A stretch of 64,000 nucleotides of DNA from contig JAQGDQ010000334.1 in NCBI GenBank assembly GCA_030141605.1, positions 64,001 to 128,000 of the forward strand, read 5' to 3'. Source of the DNA: Tubiluchus corallicola. Lineage: Eukaryota; Priapulida; Priapulimorpha; Priapulimorphida; Tubiluchidae. Position numbers and translations under genes: made by a program. Below, one piece after another: positions 49,001 through 59,749 of this stretch. The notes beneath the pieces were generated by a model. That model was not told where the DNA came from. It was given only the letters and a program-made list of their open reading frames with translations, and ran no database searches. Numbering within the stretch: position 1 is the stretch's first letter; the number at the start of each line of letters is the position of its first letter.

Positions 49001-50809
49001 ACATGCACATCTTGCCAGAATGATAGTCTAACAGTTATTGTCCAAAACTGGGAAGAAACAATTTTGCACAGTGCAAAAATCAGGAAGTTTTTGTACACAA
49101 ATCTTCTGTTTAACAGTTAATAAAGCCAATTCTCTTGAAAACTCATTTGCTGCATGTGGATCGACACTTGGACAAGAGTGGTTGTACATTCAACATACGA
49201 TAGTTCTCAGAGAAACACCACGCAACTAAGAGGACATATTTGTGGGAAGATGGACTCATACTTACGACAGCTTACTGGCATCATTTTATTATTTGGTATA
49301 TTTCTCATAAAAGTTGCAAGAGGATAATAGAAAAAAAGATCGAAGAAGATATCAGGCAGCACATCTAATGTCCTGCCTTCACAACAAATCTGGGATTAAG
49401 ATTAGACGGCTACAGAAAAAATCACTGATAGCCTTGAGGAAGCAACTAGAAGAAACTACTGGATCACTGTCCAAGCATATGCATATAGCTATTAATTTCA
49501 CAGACTAATAGGTTAGCCTTTCATTCAAAAGATTATCAGAAAATTCTAAACCCTATCTTGATAAGCAGCATCCTAACCCGAAAGGCATATCCTCCTAGTT
49601 TGCACTCTTTTATCAGATAGAGATCATCATAAAAAGTCATAAATATCATCATCATCATAAATTGGCAACTGAGAATAAGAAATTAACAACCTAACAAGAA
49701 TCGGCTTAGTAAAAATTTAAAGCCGATGTGACAAATATTGGCTCGTCAATTAAGATCATAAGATGGCCTCTGAAGTGGTAACAAAATAACAAAGTGGTAC
49801 TAAAAGGATTAATAATGGTCAAGTGTTAACTCTATCTAAAAGGATTAATAATGGTCAAGTGTTAACCCTATCAGCCAGGGTTTGTAGAATTTAAGCTGTT
49901 CCTGTCTAGCATTCCAAAAATTCCTGGTCTTTGGCTAAAAAGTTTAACTGTAAAGTAATAACAACTACAGTTATCTTTATGACATGCAATGGGGAAAAAT
50001 TAATTTATTCTTATTGAAACCTGAACCACAAAGGTTAGAAGGATAAGATTAATATATGAGCTAACTGATTATATCTATAGAAAAAATGGATTTGCCGAAA
50101 CTAATACTGAAATCCGAGAGCAGCACCTGAACATAATGAAAGAAAAAACTGCCATTTTGTTGATTTACTATTTCAACAAATCGATCTGCAGAAATTCTAC
50201 ACAGGCTTGTTAGAACTAACTGACAGGTTCAACACTTAACTGTTACAAAAACCTAAACTAGGTCAGATCATAACAATAAATCTAGATAAAATAGCAACAT
50301 TTAGACACTTGCTTAAGATAAGAACAGTTGAATGTAATTAATTAATTTAGTTTACTGATTAGGTCAAACATCAACCTAAACCTTGTGCAAATGAAAATTT
50401 TACAAGGAAATAAACTTTACAAGCCCGACTAATAATCTTTCTTGGCTAGGTAATTAGATTTTGTGCAATTTAATTTTTCTTTTGCATGCAAAATGTAGAA
50501 AACCTATTTTGCAACACCGACAAAAGCTACAAACTGCAGAGTGCACAAATTACGGAACATAATTATGTATGTAGATAACTATTAAGTAGTAAATAAACGA
50601 TCAAAGAGAAATGCATAGTTACCAACGCATCTCTTTCTGATACTATGTCGTTCAGCCTCATAGCTTTTATGTAGTTGCAGGCGAAAAGAAGCAAGCTTTG
50701 TTTCCAAGAATGCATCTATGTCTTCTACGGTGAGAGCTTCTGTTTTGACGCGGTACAACAGGAGTACCAGAGTCAACAGTTCCTTCAACTGAAATGCACA
50801 CGTTATCAT
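13571..50809 (-). CDS. secreted two-propeller EAR-repeat protein with a long central repeat array (35 exons, 2,099 aa predicted)
   Basis: I built this gene by reading - strand frames between AG acceptors and GT donors. All 35 exons chain in phase to 6,300 nt with one final TGA (13,573-13,571). Predicted order: signal peptide (start ATG 50,809-50,807; core LLTLVLLLY), short coiled coil, EAR-like propeller (residues about 63-429), coiled coil (430-545), about 20 central repeats (to 1,603), coiled coil (1,604-1,665), EAR propeller (1,666-2,099). EAR/EPTP repeats form seven-bladed propellers in LGI, TSPEAR and VLGR1, where they act in extracellular binding. Exon coordinates are in the three sub-entries. 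There is no transmembrane segment, and many N-x-S/T sites fit an extracellular protein. Weakest points are the first exon, the 29-nt exon 34 and exon 20. Ligand and tissue are unknown. Confidence 0.8.
19490..20260. repeat. 27-bp minisatellite in the intron between exons 28 and 27
   Basis: About 28 imperfect copies of a unit built on GGGACTGGTCACATG followed by TTGTACTGTGCT. Some copies have gained or lost a few bases, so the phase drifts. Because 27 is a multiple of three, long open frames appear on both strands (Ser-Pro-Ser-Thr-Val-Gln-His-Val-Thr on -), but it lies inside an intron and shows no splice or start context, so it is not coding. Confidence 0.95.
21984..22072. repeat. (TA)n microsatellite
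   Basis: An uninterrupted run of about 44 TA dinucleotides in the intron immediately 3' (in gene direction) of exon 26, some 65 bp from that exon's donor. Length is likely to be unstable or imprecise in the assembly. Confidence 0.97.
23760..24060 (+). mobile_element. tRNA-derived SINE-like element, copy 1
   Basis: The element begins with a tRNA-like head (TTTGGCTCTGTATATAAGG) and a Pol III B-box-like GGTTCGATACTC at 23,827-23,838, then shares scattered blocks with the copy at 39.87-40.10 kb (GTTTACCT, TTGATAATGCGTGAGG) and ends in an A/T-rich tail. It lies in the intron between exons 25 and 24. Confidence 0.55.
26067..26250 (+). mobile_element. pogo/Tigger-like terminal repeat remnant
   Basis: TA followed by CAGTCGAACCCTCCCGTTAT matches the kind of end carried by pogo-group Tc1/mariner elements. 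A related internal block (CCTGTTATAATGCCAGCC) follows near 26,230. No matching right end was found in the next 2 kb, so it is probably truncated. Confidence 0.4.
29213..30219. mobile_element. non-autonomous hAT-type element (about 1.0 kb) with 8-bp target duplication
   Basis: The left end CAGGGGTGTGTAAAT and the right end ATTTGCATACCCCTG-like sequence (read inverted as CAGGGGTATGCAAAG) form imperfect terminal inverted repeats. They are flanked by ATCTAAAC (29,205-29,212) and ATCTAAAG (30,220-30,227), a 7-of-8 matching direct repeat, as expected of hAT transposition. No transposase is encoded; the 177-codon open frame inside shows no family features. The element lies in the intron between exons 19 and 18 and contains a large internal palindrome. 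Confidence 0.8.
29704..29869. repeat. long inverted repeat inside the hAT-type element
   Basis: Arms 29,704-29,745 and 29,828-29,869 (42 nt each) pair with two mismatches, and weaker pairing continues inward through the ATTTTGACT / AAAATGATC segments. The transcript of this intron would fold into a stable hairpin. Confidence 0.9.
32663..32722. repeat. 30-bp tandem duplication
   Basis: Two adjacent copies of a 30-bp unit beginning TTCTGGAGGGGTCTTGGGCC, with one mismatch, in the intron between exons 16 and 15. Confidence 0.95.
36760..36985. repeat. degenerate short tandem repeat (about 20-bp unit)
   Basis: Irregular copies of a unit like CAGTGGACACTTGAACAGTA in the intron between exons 13 and 12. 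Copies vary too much for a single exact period. Confidence 0.75.
37215..37884. repeat. 170-bp tandem array overlapping the end of exon 12
   Basis: Copies start at 37,215, 37,385, 37,555 and 37,725 (exact 170-bp spacing; the last lacks about 10 bp). Each unit starts AACTGCCTAACATGGGAACA. The outermost copy runs into exon 12 (37,868-38,085), so every unit repeats about 17 bp of that exon's 3' end together with its splice donor. Units are 95 percent or so alike by eye, so the array is young. Confidence 0.95.
39870..40100 (+). mobile_element. tRNA-derived SINE-like element, copy 2
   Basis: Shares AGTTCGATACTC (39,912-39,923), CGTTTACCT and CTTGATAATGGGTGAGG in the same order as the 23.8-kb copy, and ends in an A/T-rich tail near 40,080. 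Intron between exons 11 and 10. Confidence 0.5.
44000..44160 (+). repeat. possible 3' end of a retroelement with AAATT-type tail
   Basis: An AT-rich stretch ending AATAAATTAAATTAAAATTA and further AAATT units followed by unrelated sequence, reminiscent of a LINE or processed-copy tail. No coding remains. Intron between exons 7 and 6. Confidence 0.3.
45738..46005. repeat. tandem segmental duplication covering the 5' half of exon 5
   Basis: Block A (about 45,738-45,868) holds the first half of exon 5 plus its acceptor and upstream intron; block B (about 45,878-46,005) repeats it at roughly 85-90 percent identity by eye. In block B the reading frame ends in TAG where exon 5 has CAG, and the donor half of the exon is absent, so it is a decayed exon copy. 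Confidence 0.9.
49801..49872. repeat. 36-bp tandem duplication
   Basis: Two copies of a unit beginning TAAAAGGATTAATAATGGTC at 49,801 and 49,837, one mismatch, in intron 1 of the EAR gene. Confidence 0.95.
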
Positions 50810-52079
50810 GAGTACCTATGAAAACTTCATCGCAGCAACAAAGATATTTAGTTCTCTTTCGTATCAGAATAACACCATGCAGAGGCATAGCAAAGGGCAG
50901 GGGGGGGGCAACAGGATGCAGAAGTCTAATGACTGTTAATTAACAATTAATAATCCAACAATTGTAATTAACAAACTGTGGCTGATTCTTGGAAAAAATC
51001 GTTTATCTTTATCCCATCATGTTGAAAAGGAAAGTGGGTTTCAGGGAAGCAAAAAACATGCTCAAATGAGCAAAACATTAAAAGGGTAGGGTGCTAGAAG
51101 TTTTTTGCCCCTGTGCCCATGGTGCAACAATCTCTTGCTATGCCAATGAACAGCAGGTGCTATTTTCAGAGCAAAATTCTATTATTTAAAGATCACAATA
51201 TTTGTTATTACAACAGCAATAATGATGTGTCACACAAACAAAGAAATATTCAAGCTCAAAATAGCAGTAGTACTTGAACATTTAGGTTGTACATTAAAGT
51301 TGTGTTCAATGTTCATCATAAAGGTTGCATATCAAAACTCAAACATTTATTTTGTTCAAAAATGTTTAGCTGAGTAACAACAGCAAGAGCAGCAGTGACA
51401 GCAGCACCCAAGAGAACGAAAATGACTACAATAGCTAATACTGAGAGTGGATATTCCCTTCTGCATTCCCTCTCTCCCCGTCCTCCTCCCCTTCCCCCGA
51501 TATATACATAAAAATGCTGTAAAGTAATATAATTTTTTAAGGTGATTTTTCTGAAACCTATTTCAGGTATCCTTTTTCTTGTCCTGTAATTGGTTAGAAG
51601 CTCGAGCTTGGGTAGCAAGGATTAGACTGCAGTAGTGACATGTACTACCTACATGCTTACTTAGGTGACACAGGTGGGCGACAGTACAAATGGGTGTGGG
51701 AAAGTGTTTCACTTTGGCACAAAACTTATGGGCACCAGTGCCGATGCACATTAATTGTCCAACATGACTTGATAATTATTTTAGTGGGTACGATCGTGTA
51801 ATTAAAATTGGAAACAACTATATATCAATGCTAAATCCATATAGCACAAGTAAACTATTGAAATTTTACGTAAAGTTAAACTAAAAATAGCGGTATCACT
51901 GTTGAAATAACAGCAAATTTATTAATAAAGTTTAGTTCTGTTGTAAATCTCACCCATCTACTTTTTTGCCATTTTTGCTGCAGTAGCAAGTGCATGCAAG
52001 AAATCTTCAGCGATTTGTACGATTTGCTTGAGGCAATTTGGTCTTAATAACAGATGGCATGGAAAAGACGATTTAGGTT

Positions 52080-52690
52080 AAATTGTGTTGGCCTGTTGTC
52101 TGTTGGCCTGAGAAATAATATGCTTAGTATGTGAATTCCATTCCAGGTTGTCTGAGAATAACACACCCAAATCACGCACAACTGACTTTTCTTCAATAAC
52201 ACCTCTCTCAGATAATAATGTTACGTATTATCTCTCAGATAATAATTAAGAACGAATACAAAGTGCGTTGCATTTACTACGTTTGAGGGACATTAATCAG
52301 CTGTCACACCATCGCTCAATTTCAGACAGGTCAGCTTGTAAGACCTCTTGGTCAGAGGAATTTCTAATTGGACAGTAAGGTTTCATATCGTCAACAGACA
52401 CTGGTATACTTGTGTCGGGCGATACACAATCAGTAATATGTCCCAAAGATACAGGAAATGCATCAGTTTGTAGCACTTACTCCAGTCCTTCTAGCTGATT
52501 CTCGATTCCTGATTTCGAGTCGTAAAGATGTGGCAACGGTTCTTTTGTCCCCCTAACACTTCAACCAATCTTTTTTTAGCCAGTAATTTTCCAACTACAG
52601 TTATTATTGTAACTGTCCCGTAATTCAGCAGATCTGATTTGCCAATTTCTTGTAAGCAAGATTTACTAAACTTTTTTCCACTCACTAAAA
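52080..52690 (-). pseudogene. decayed non-LTR retrotransposon (LINE) reverse transcriptase fragment
   Basis: On -, NYGTVTIITVVGKLLAK (near 52,575-52,625) matches the early RT motif usually seen as NYRPVSLTS-VVGKLLE. After an internal deletion come VLQADLSEIERWCDS and LMSLKRSKCNAL (near 52,280-52,350), then VVRDLGVLFSDNLEWNSHTK (near 52,120-52,180), the standard order downstream of the YADD box. A TGA replaces the expected Trp codon between the last two, and frames shift, so it is dead. The clade cannot be assigned reliably; CR1/L2-like is a guess. Confidence 0.75.
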
Positions 52691-53940
52691 CGTAAGCTAG
52701 TGCCTTACTCAGCCGTTATCACAAGAAATCTGCATTTAAGGCAGAGAAAATTTTGCATTGTTGTTGAAACAAACCTTGAGCAGACGCAAATTCGTCAAAT
52801 TTTGGCCACAATATGGGAAACTATCAATATGGGCAAGCAGGGGAATCCTATGACAAAATGTTGCAAGCTTAACTAGGAAATGGTGATAATCATGGATAAA
52901 CCCTATGCTTAAATCAGAAAAACAGTTAAAAAAGCTTATCTCGGGAAAAGCTTAAATTAAACCGTTCTCCCAAAACAAAAATATTACAATAACTCGCTTT
53001 AAAATTACAAGTATTGTCGCAGCGGTACTCTGCAGTTTGCTTGATAATTGGCTGGTTTGTAGATATAGTTTATTATAGATATAAATAATGTACTTTTAGA
53101 TGTGCGAAATAAATTTTAAATTTAAAAAATAATATAGGCCCACTGTATATACCAGGCGTATCTTGTCAATGAATAATCAGGTAGTAAATTGAAATTTTTA
53201 TCTTGGATAATGGAAAATACCTTTTCTGTGGTAATAATTAAATAATTAATAATTAAAATTACGCATCATATTTCTATGATAAAGAATTTTTGCAAGTTAA
53301 GAACACAGATTATCAGCATTTCCCACTAAAGCTTATAACGTGTGCACAATGCTTTCTAAGATAAGAAAATTTTCCAAGTTAAGACGAGTATAATTATCCC
53401 GGTTTATCAACCTTTCCCACTTAAGCTCATAACAAGCCTATACCATGACATATACTAATACAGGTATGCTGGAAATCCCCCAATCATCAAGTATTAAAAT
53501 GCAGACCTCGAGGAAACCTTGATAATAAATAATTATATGTAGCACTGCAGAGTCTGAATTACAAGACATATTGGTGTTAGGATAGCATGACCTATTATGA
53601 GATGTTTCATAAGTCACTTGCTGATTTGATTTTCAATTTTCTTTATTAACAATTTTCTAATTAACAACGATATTCATCTTGCGGAAGACTCCTACACAGT
53701 AGTTGAGAACTCTTTTAGTTTTCATTTAAAGTATTCCACTTTTTCTAAAGTTACCATGCTGATACTATGGTAGAGATGTGAAATCGCTGCAGGTAAAGAA
53801 AAGTATCTAGAAAAGAGCTTGGTATATAGATGTAAACTAAAATCGCTGCAATAGATATGAACCCAGGTTTGAGACCATTAAAATGTGACAAATTAAAGAC
53901 TAAGCCATCAAATTGTCATCGTCAACACTCAACGTCATCA

Positions 53941-53970
53941 CCACTGCCGCCGCCGCCGCCGTCGCCACCA
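53941..53970. repeat. GCC triplet repeat
   Basis: A short interrupted (GCC)n / (CCG)n run, the only strongly GC-rich stretch in this intergenic region. Confidence 0.85.
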
Positions 53971-55666
53971 TAACTATTACAATTTTTGATAAAATAAAAA
54001 GTTGGATTTTGAAAAATTGCAATTAAAAGTATAACGATTTAGCATTTTAATTTTTTGTTTTTAATGCATTAAAATTTAATAGCGTACAGGTATATGACTT
54101 CTTCGTGATTATTCTTCAAGATTTGCGTGGCGTGAGTTATCCTTAAAACACCGACATGCTGATCTTCGGTTCGCGATAACTGTTTGCAGACAACTGCGTT
54201 GCAGTAGTGTCTACGAAAAACGTGCGAAACAAACTTACCCAATGTATGTGTTGCAGTATTGCTTTGCCTGTTATCGTACCATTAATCTTCGAAAAATTTT
54301 CTTGATTTATTTAGATGTTCATGTTAGAAAACGTTGAAGCTGCAGTTTCTTTCACAAGAAATTTGCATATGATATGCCATGCTCCATCATCGATACATTG
54401 TCTCTGGCTATGTGCTGCTCTATTATTCTTTGTAATGTACTTTACATAAGCATAACCTGTTTTACACAGTCTTGAATTATTTACCCTACATACTGCAACA
54501 CAGCAGTGACAGTACTATCATACCAAGATTTGTCACGTCTCTAATCTTGATATAATCGACTACTATTTTTTGTTAATAATTAGCAACTTTTAGCTGACTT
54601 ATTGTTTTATATCTTATCTACACATAATTATTTTACTTATTATTAATTAATTACGCTTACCATCGGATATTGCAATACTTAAAGCTGTTTAGCAATTAAT
54701 CATTTGACATTCACACTAAAATACCACATCACACGTAAACCTCAAACGATACTAACTGTAGTTTTTGGCTAAAATGTGATAGCACCCGCCAGGGAACATG
54801 AAGCCAGCTACCATCCGAAAAATTCAAACAGTTAATAAACTGTATCTTGACAATTACGCAAAGCCGGATATACAGCCAACTACTAGCGAACTGTTCTAGA
54901 AATTCAGTTAGCTTATTTGAAACGTTTTTAGGTTTTTGACTGGGTGCATGGTGTCTTACTTTTAGTTCTATTTTGCCTAGCAGTTTACAAATGAATTTTT
55001 GTTTATATTTTCGTGTATTTTAACAACATTGTTTTTGTAACTGCAACGCTTGGGTAGGGTACTTGATCGACATACATGTAAGAGTGTATCGTAGATTATT
55101 TGCGTATGCTGTATGTAATATGCAGACACTAATAATTGACAACCAAGTATAAACAACACTAACATGTGATGTGGGTGCAGCAATGTAAATTTAATTTCTT
55201 GTATCAAAAATAAAAAATACAGACAATTTTTGTTGATTTGTCTTTCAATTCGGGTAACAAATTAAATGCTTACTAGTTTTTTTCATTATGAAAGAATTTG
55301 ACAACTTAATAAATACCATTACTAACAGTATTGTTACACTTATACAAAGATCGATTACACAGCTAAATCAGATAGTCATGGTGAATTAAAAAATCAACCT
55401 TCTGTGTAAATTGAGGTTGCTTTTTTTAAATTTCGATTGCACAAACGAAAAACTTTCAAACTAACAAATGATACCGTAAACCTTAAATCATATTAACGAT
55501 TGTATATATGTACTAGTTGGAAACTTTTCATTATGGCAAATTTGTTGAATTACATGATACAATGTTGAAGCGAACACATTGATAAAACTTTGAAGCGAAC
55601 TGACATAAGTTATTTCATCGTATAAACATCGTATAACTTTAGTTACTACTGTGTAATGTCTTATTA

Positions 55667-58600
55667 TCAGCAATACATGGCATCAAGTTTTTGGATGTCT
55701 GTACCAGAGAAGCCTTCTCTTTGGCCAATCCCATCCAAAGAAGTGTAAAGAGGTACCAGCGTTGGTTCACCATTTACAGAAAATCCGTAGGCAGAGTAGT
55801 GCATTACGGAACCATAGTCGTATACCGCGCCATAGTCAGTAACCGTATTGCTGTCATACTTGTAAAAATTATGCTCATAGCCTGCAAAAACATCATATAT
55901 TGAATACCAGATGTCTAACTCGACAGATTGATCATATCAGATAACTCACTATACTATGCGCTTATCTTTACTTTGATTTTAAAGATTGGTAGGACAACTA
56001 AGGTCTAATTAAGTTTGCAAGCCCTTTCAAGCGCTTAAAGACGGTGTTTTTACCTGAGGAATTCATAGAGTTTTCACGTTTACCCGTTCAGAAGCTAAAT
56101 CACAATAACGTTGGTGCGTGTTGGGATGATCGAGCAAATTGGGCTAACTACTGAAATTTCCAACTGACGATCAACGGACGGACAGCGTCCATTTAATTAA
56201 ATTTCCTGCCTCGTGGCTTTCCATACCTGGTTTGATGTTTTCCCACATTACAGTAACCCAGCTATCCCTGTTGTAGTTGCTCTGCATATGATAGAAACCA
56301 AGTGCGTGCAAAAATTCATGAAGGATTGAACCATACCTAAATATTAAAATTTATTATAAACCATGGCCTCAACTATAATCGTCAAGTATCAATGCGCCAG
56401 TTCATTTTCCCACGTTTTATGCTCGAGTTACTTACATAACAGTAAATAGCTTTAATGCAGAAAATAATTATAAGTTTCAATTTATTATGCAATAGTATGT
56501 TTATTGTGCTATAGAAATTATATAAAAAACATGTTAGCAAAACTTACGCGCTAATACAACCGGAACTTAGTTTAAGGGTTTGTGCGCCTCCTATCCTTCC
56601 AACGTAAGACGAACAACTAAAGAAAGTAACATTCCAATATCGTAATTAAAAATGAAACATGTTTTATATACTATAAGAAATGTGTGTTATACTCTTTCGA
56701 ACAGTGTGACACTGTGAACATTTTGACCAGTGCAATTCACAACGCGTCGTATACAAAAGCTGCTGAAAAAAATGCAAGTGGCTATCTATGAGAAGCAAGA
56801 TTCTACGGAGTTCCTAGTAAGTAAACCTACGTTGAGAAATATTTTGATACTGACACCGAATTCTGTCTTATAATGGTAAAGCAGACGCATATTTAGACGC
56901 CAAAAGCTTTACGTAATGTACTGACTCTAATATAGGAAGTGAAATTTTGTGAAGAGTATCAGTGTCATCGCAGTAGGGGCAACATCAGTATACCGAGTTT
57001 ATTGTAATTGTAGTGCTTCTTTTAATGAAATTAGTTTTAACAACTTTCCAAGTTTTTTTATCTTTAATTTAAGTTTAAAGTAGCGCACCCGGAAGATGAT
57101 TTCACTACGCTGATGTAATCTCGAACACCTGATGTGGACGTAATTCGTTCCAGCCTGACACATTCAGAACTACTAGCGTAGTCAGCTACAGCCCTCTCAA
57201 TTTGTTGAATCTCCCACGAAGCTGTAAACAAAACAATTCTTTATACGCTCAAACAGGGTGAAATATTAAGTCGGTTTTGAGAGGAAAGTTGGGAACTACA
57301 TGATTTCTATGATTTTTTGATTCTGGGCATTTCAGTCATGCAGGTGCCATTTAATATTTTTCCATTAAAATAGGTGAGAATGCCACGCAAACTTTATTTT
57401 TTAATTTATAAGCTGAGAATCAAATTATAATTTTCGATTAAGTGGGCCAAATGTTAGGCGACATAAGTAAATAATAAGACTAAGTTTATCATAACTTACT
57501 GAATCCGGAATTAAGGTAAAATGGGACAGCACCAGGATCAGGCCATCTGTACCTCGTATCAATTTTGCCATTTTTTGTACTTCTTTCCTTTAAAATAATC
57601 GATAAATGCATTAACGAGTTGCTCTAAAACCAAATGATGCCAATAGTAAGTGATATAAAATCGTCAAATTAGTAAATGAATTTTTGCACAAGTTTTTTGT
57701 GTATTACATTATTTTACATTCACAATGTTGTATCGTTCGTATGCAGGGCCGGGTTGTGACCCGTTGGGGCTCCTCAGACAGAGACAAATTGAACGATATA
57801 AGTTATGCCAAGATTGTTGACCTTTGACCCGTGGGTGATTGTCTGAACAGTTAAATACTGAGGTTTCATTGTGAAATGCACTTTCCATGCATTCAAGCAA
57901 TTCAATAAGAGAAGATAAGCACTTTCAAAAAAGACTGACGTCTCTTCATTTTTAAGGCTGAATTTTATAACTTTATAATTTATTAATTTTATAATTTTAT
58001 GTTTGCAAAATCTTCGGTTTCTGAGCACGTCAGAAACATTGTCAACTAGTTATTAAGTTGTGTATGATCTAAAATTTAATGTACCTGCCCTGGAGCTATC
58101 ATAATGTCACCTTGGAAATAAGGCCCTTCTTCGTCAGCATTAGCCTTGCCTGTCAATGAACCCCGCGCTGAAGAAACGGAAATAAAATTCTTTATATAAA
58201 TAAATAAATAAATATGTCTCCATGGAAACATAGCTAAAACACGCTTATTATATCAGAAAATGAAATTACTGACAACTCTAACATTAAAAGTAGAAGTTTT
58301 TACAGATATGGTCGACAGTTGACTCTGTTGAAATATTACTGCACAGAGTCTAATTTGTTGATATTTGTGCCTTTTTAGTTAAAACTGAAACTATAATTGT
58401 CAGTCTCAGCTTTATTTATGTGAAATCCGTAAAATGCAAAATCCTCGCGGGAGAACGCTGAGCTACTCCTGCAATTTGAGTAAAATAATAGATACTCGTA
58501 TAGGCCCGGCTTTAGGTTTGACATCCTAGTATTTTTAGCGCATCCTAACTTCTTCCTCAACGGTCAATGCCCTCCCCGCGATCCCATGTATCCTATCCAC

Positions 58601-59666
58601 AAATATAATAAAGTGTAATGGTACCTGTGTGTTAGGTTTAATGGCTTATACATATATTATAGCGTGCTCATTAAAGGAAGTTAATTACCTATATCCAACA
58701 TGTGTTGATTTCATTTGAAATATGAATTTATGGCCCTATTTTACTGGATCTTCTGGAGCGATCAAACTTTCTACAGTTTTTGCTGCACACCCTTCATGTA
58801 CATGCTCTTGGCTAGATTTTCACTCAGACTTTTCATCAGAAAGTTGTAACTCCATTGTTTTACAGACATCCGTTTCACTAGTTTCATCATCTTCATAACT
58901 ATAACTCTAGTCGCAAACACTTCATTAGCTACTGGGTGTCCGCCAGCTTTGTTTTACCTTACGCTTCCTATATTACGCTCCTAAAGACTTCAATTCTCAT
59001 AGATTTATCTGCCATAATTAAATAAATGCTATTGCTAGAAACTTTGTTAATAAATGAACTTCATTTAAGTTGATTTAATGAAGTTAGTAATCTCTGCAGG
59101 AAATGACGTAATTTTAGGAAGTCATGTAAATCAAAAGTCGATAGAGTTTTGCTAAGAGATGCCAGCTGCATGTTAGCGTCTATGAATCATTATTTCGAGA
59201 GGAAAATAAAGCAAGCGTTTCATTATGTTAAAGTGTTGTGCACTTGAGCAATTATACATTATCGATGTGTTACTACTTACGCTAAAGTTAAACTTAAAAA
59301 TTGAAGAATTAATTTCAGATTTGGCGCTCTATAAGCAACTGCATAGTTTGACTAGTGGTAGAACCGACATTGCAAAGATGAGTTCCATATTTACGCTAGA
59401 ACGATGTTATTTGATGGAACTCGGAATGGAACTTTTACTAGATTCTGCTGAAATAAATTTCATCCCGAGTTGCGGAGGAATATTAGGAAGAAAAAACTGA
59501 AATCCTCGTTGGTGATTTTGATTATGTAATAAAACATAACATGCAATATTTAGTAAAAAAAAACTGTGAAATAAAAATCATAAGTGCGAAATACAAAAAT
59601 CAAAATACCTTTCGGAGGTGCTGCAGTAGCAAGTCCAATAAATAAAATCAAAATCAGCAGCTTCAT
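55667..59666 (-). CDS. secreted astacin-family (M12A) zinc metalloprotease, 7 exons, 251 aa
   Basis: Exons, in coding order: 59,609-59,666; 58,085-58,167; 57,500-57,587; 57,089-57,221; 56,548-56,616; 56,227-56,336; 55,667-55,881. Together they make 756 nt in frame from ATG to TGA, all with AG/GT borders. Exon 1 is a signal peptide (MKLLILILFIGLATA). Exon 2 has the inhibitory propeptide motif YFQGDIMI, whose Asp caps the zinc in the zymogen. The mature part starts near RYRWPDPGAVPFYL. Exon 6 carries the zinc motif HEFLHALGFYHMQSNYNRD, exon 7 the Met-turn SVMHYSAY. Four cysteines sit where astacins form two disulfides (ECVRL, GCSSYVG, SSGCIS, and the last residue). It ends right after the catalytic domain, with no CUB, EGF or MAM domain: a minimal astacin. 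All catalytic residues are present. Confidence 0.93.
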
Positions 59667-59742
59667 GTTGAAACTGAGAGCAGTGTGTATGACTACAGTT
59701 AAGTCTAATTAATGTGTCTTTCTAAATGACTGAAAAGTCTGC

Positions 59743-59749
59743 TTTTATA
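59743..59749 (-). promoter_or_regulatory. TATA box of the astacin gene
   Basis: On -, CATATAAAAGCAG places TATAAAA 77 bp before the start codon. A transcription start 25-30 bp downstream would leave a 5' UTR of about 50 nt. Position and match are good for an RNA polymerase II core promoter. Confidence 0.65.

Larger units (their letters stand above)
41333..50809 (-). other. EAR gene part 1, exons 1-9: signal, coiled coil, N-terminal EAR-like propeller
   Basis: Exons, in coding order: 50,623-50,809; 47,848-48,104; 47,270-47,404; 46,381-46,457; 45,633-45,802; 45,027-45,170; 43,157-43,275; 41,883-42,081; 41,333-41,488. Exon 1 has an N-terminal hydrophobic core then a charged helix ending RHSIRKRCV. 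Exons 2-8 give about 370 residues, the size of a seven-bladed EAR propeller; blade-like strands are FERFELFVAKSDGVYVFDLS, AFAVVWNCTDNYYVDIGTYV, GVHLVIANNAGAAIYWWNG and PNDEILLLFAAP. The blades are more divergent than those of the C-terminal propeller, so I call them EAR-like. Exon 9 and exon 10 encode a helical linker (VDEKLVNTISTTSEEVLNN). Donors are mostly GTAAG, GTGAG or GTATG, but GTACTG ends exon 2 and GTTAGT ends exon 7. Confidence 0.78.
50810..55666. other. intergenic region between the EAR gene and the astacin gene
   Basis: About 4.9 kb with no convincing gene. It holds a LINE fragment (52,080-52,690), a GCC triplet run (53,941-53,970) and a short open - strand segment near 51,360-51,470 that would encode a hydrophobic helix (VLAIVVIFVLLGAAVTAALA). 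The EAR gene promoter and astacin 3' UTR should lie here, but no clear TATA box or AATAAA was identified for either. Confidence 0.7.

Noticed and set aside
51316-51618. Transmembrane protein on - (100 codons)
   Set aside because: Only the short hydrophobic stretch looks protein-like; the upstream part is a Gly/Arg-rich translation of a purine-rich tract and no good donor follows. Kept only as a possible alternative first exon in findings.
50809-55667. Fusion of the astacin domain to the EAR protein as one gene
   Set aside because: The astacin frame ends in TGA directly after the last conserved Cys, all seven exons close in phase there, and the EAR gene has its own candidate signal peptide.
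59225-59500. 91-codon frame on + inside the first intron of the astacin gene
   Set aside because: No recognisable features, no splice context, in AT-rich intron sequence.
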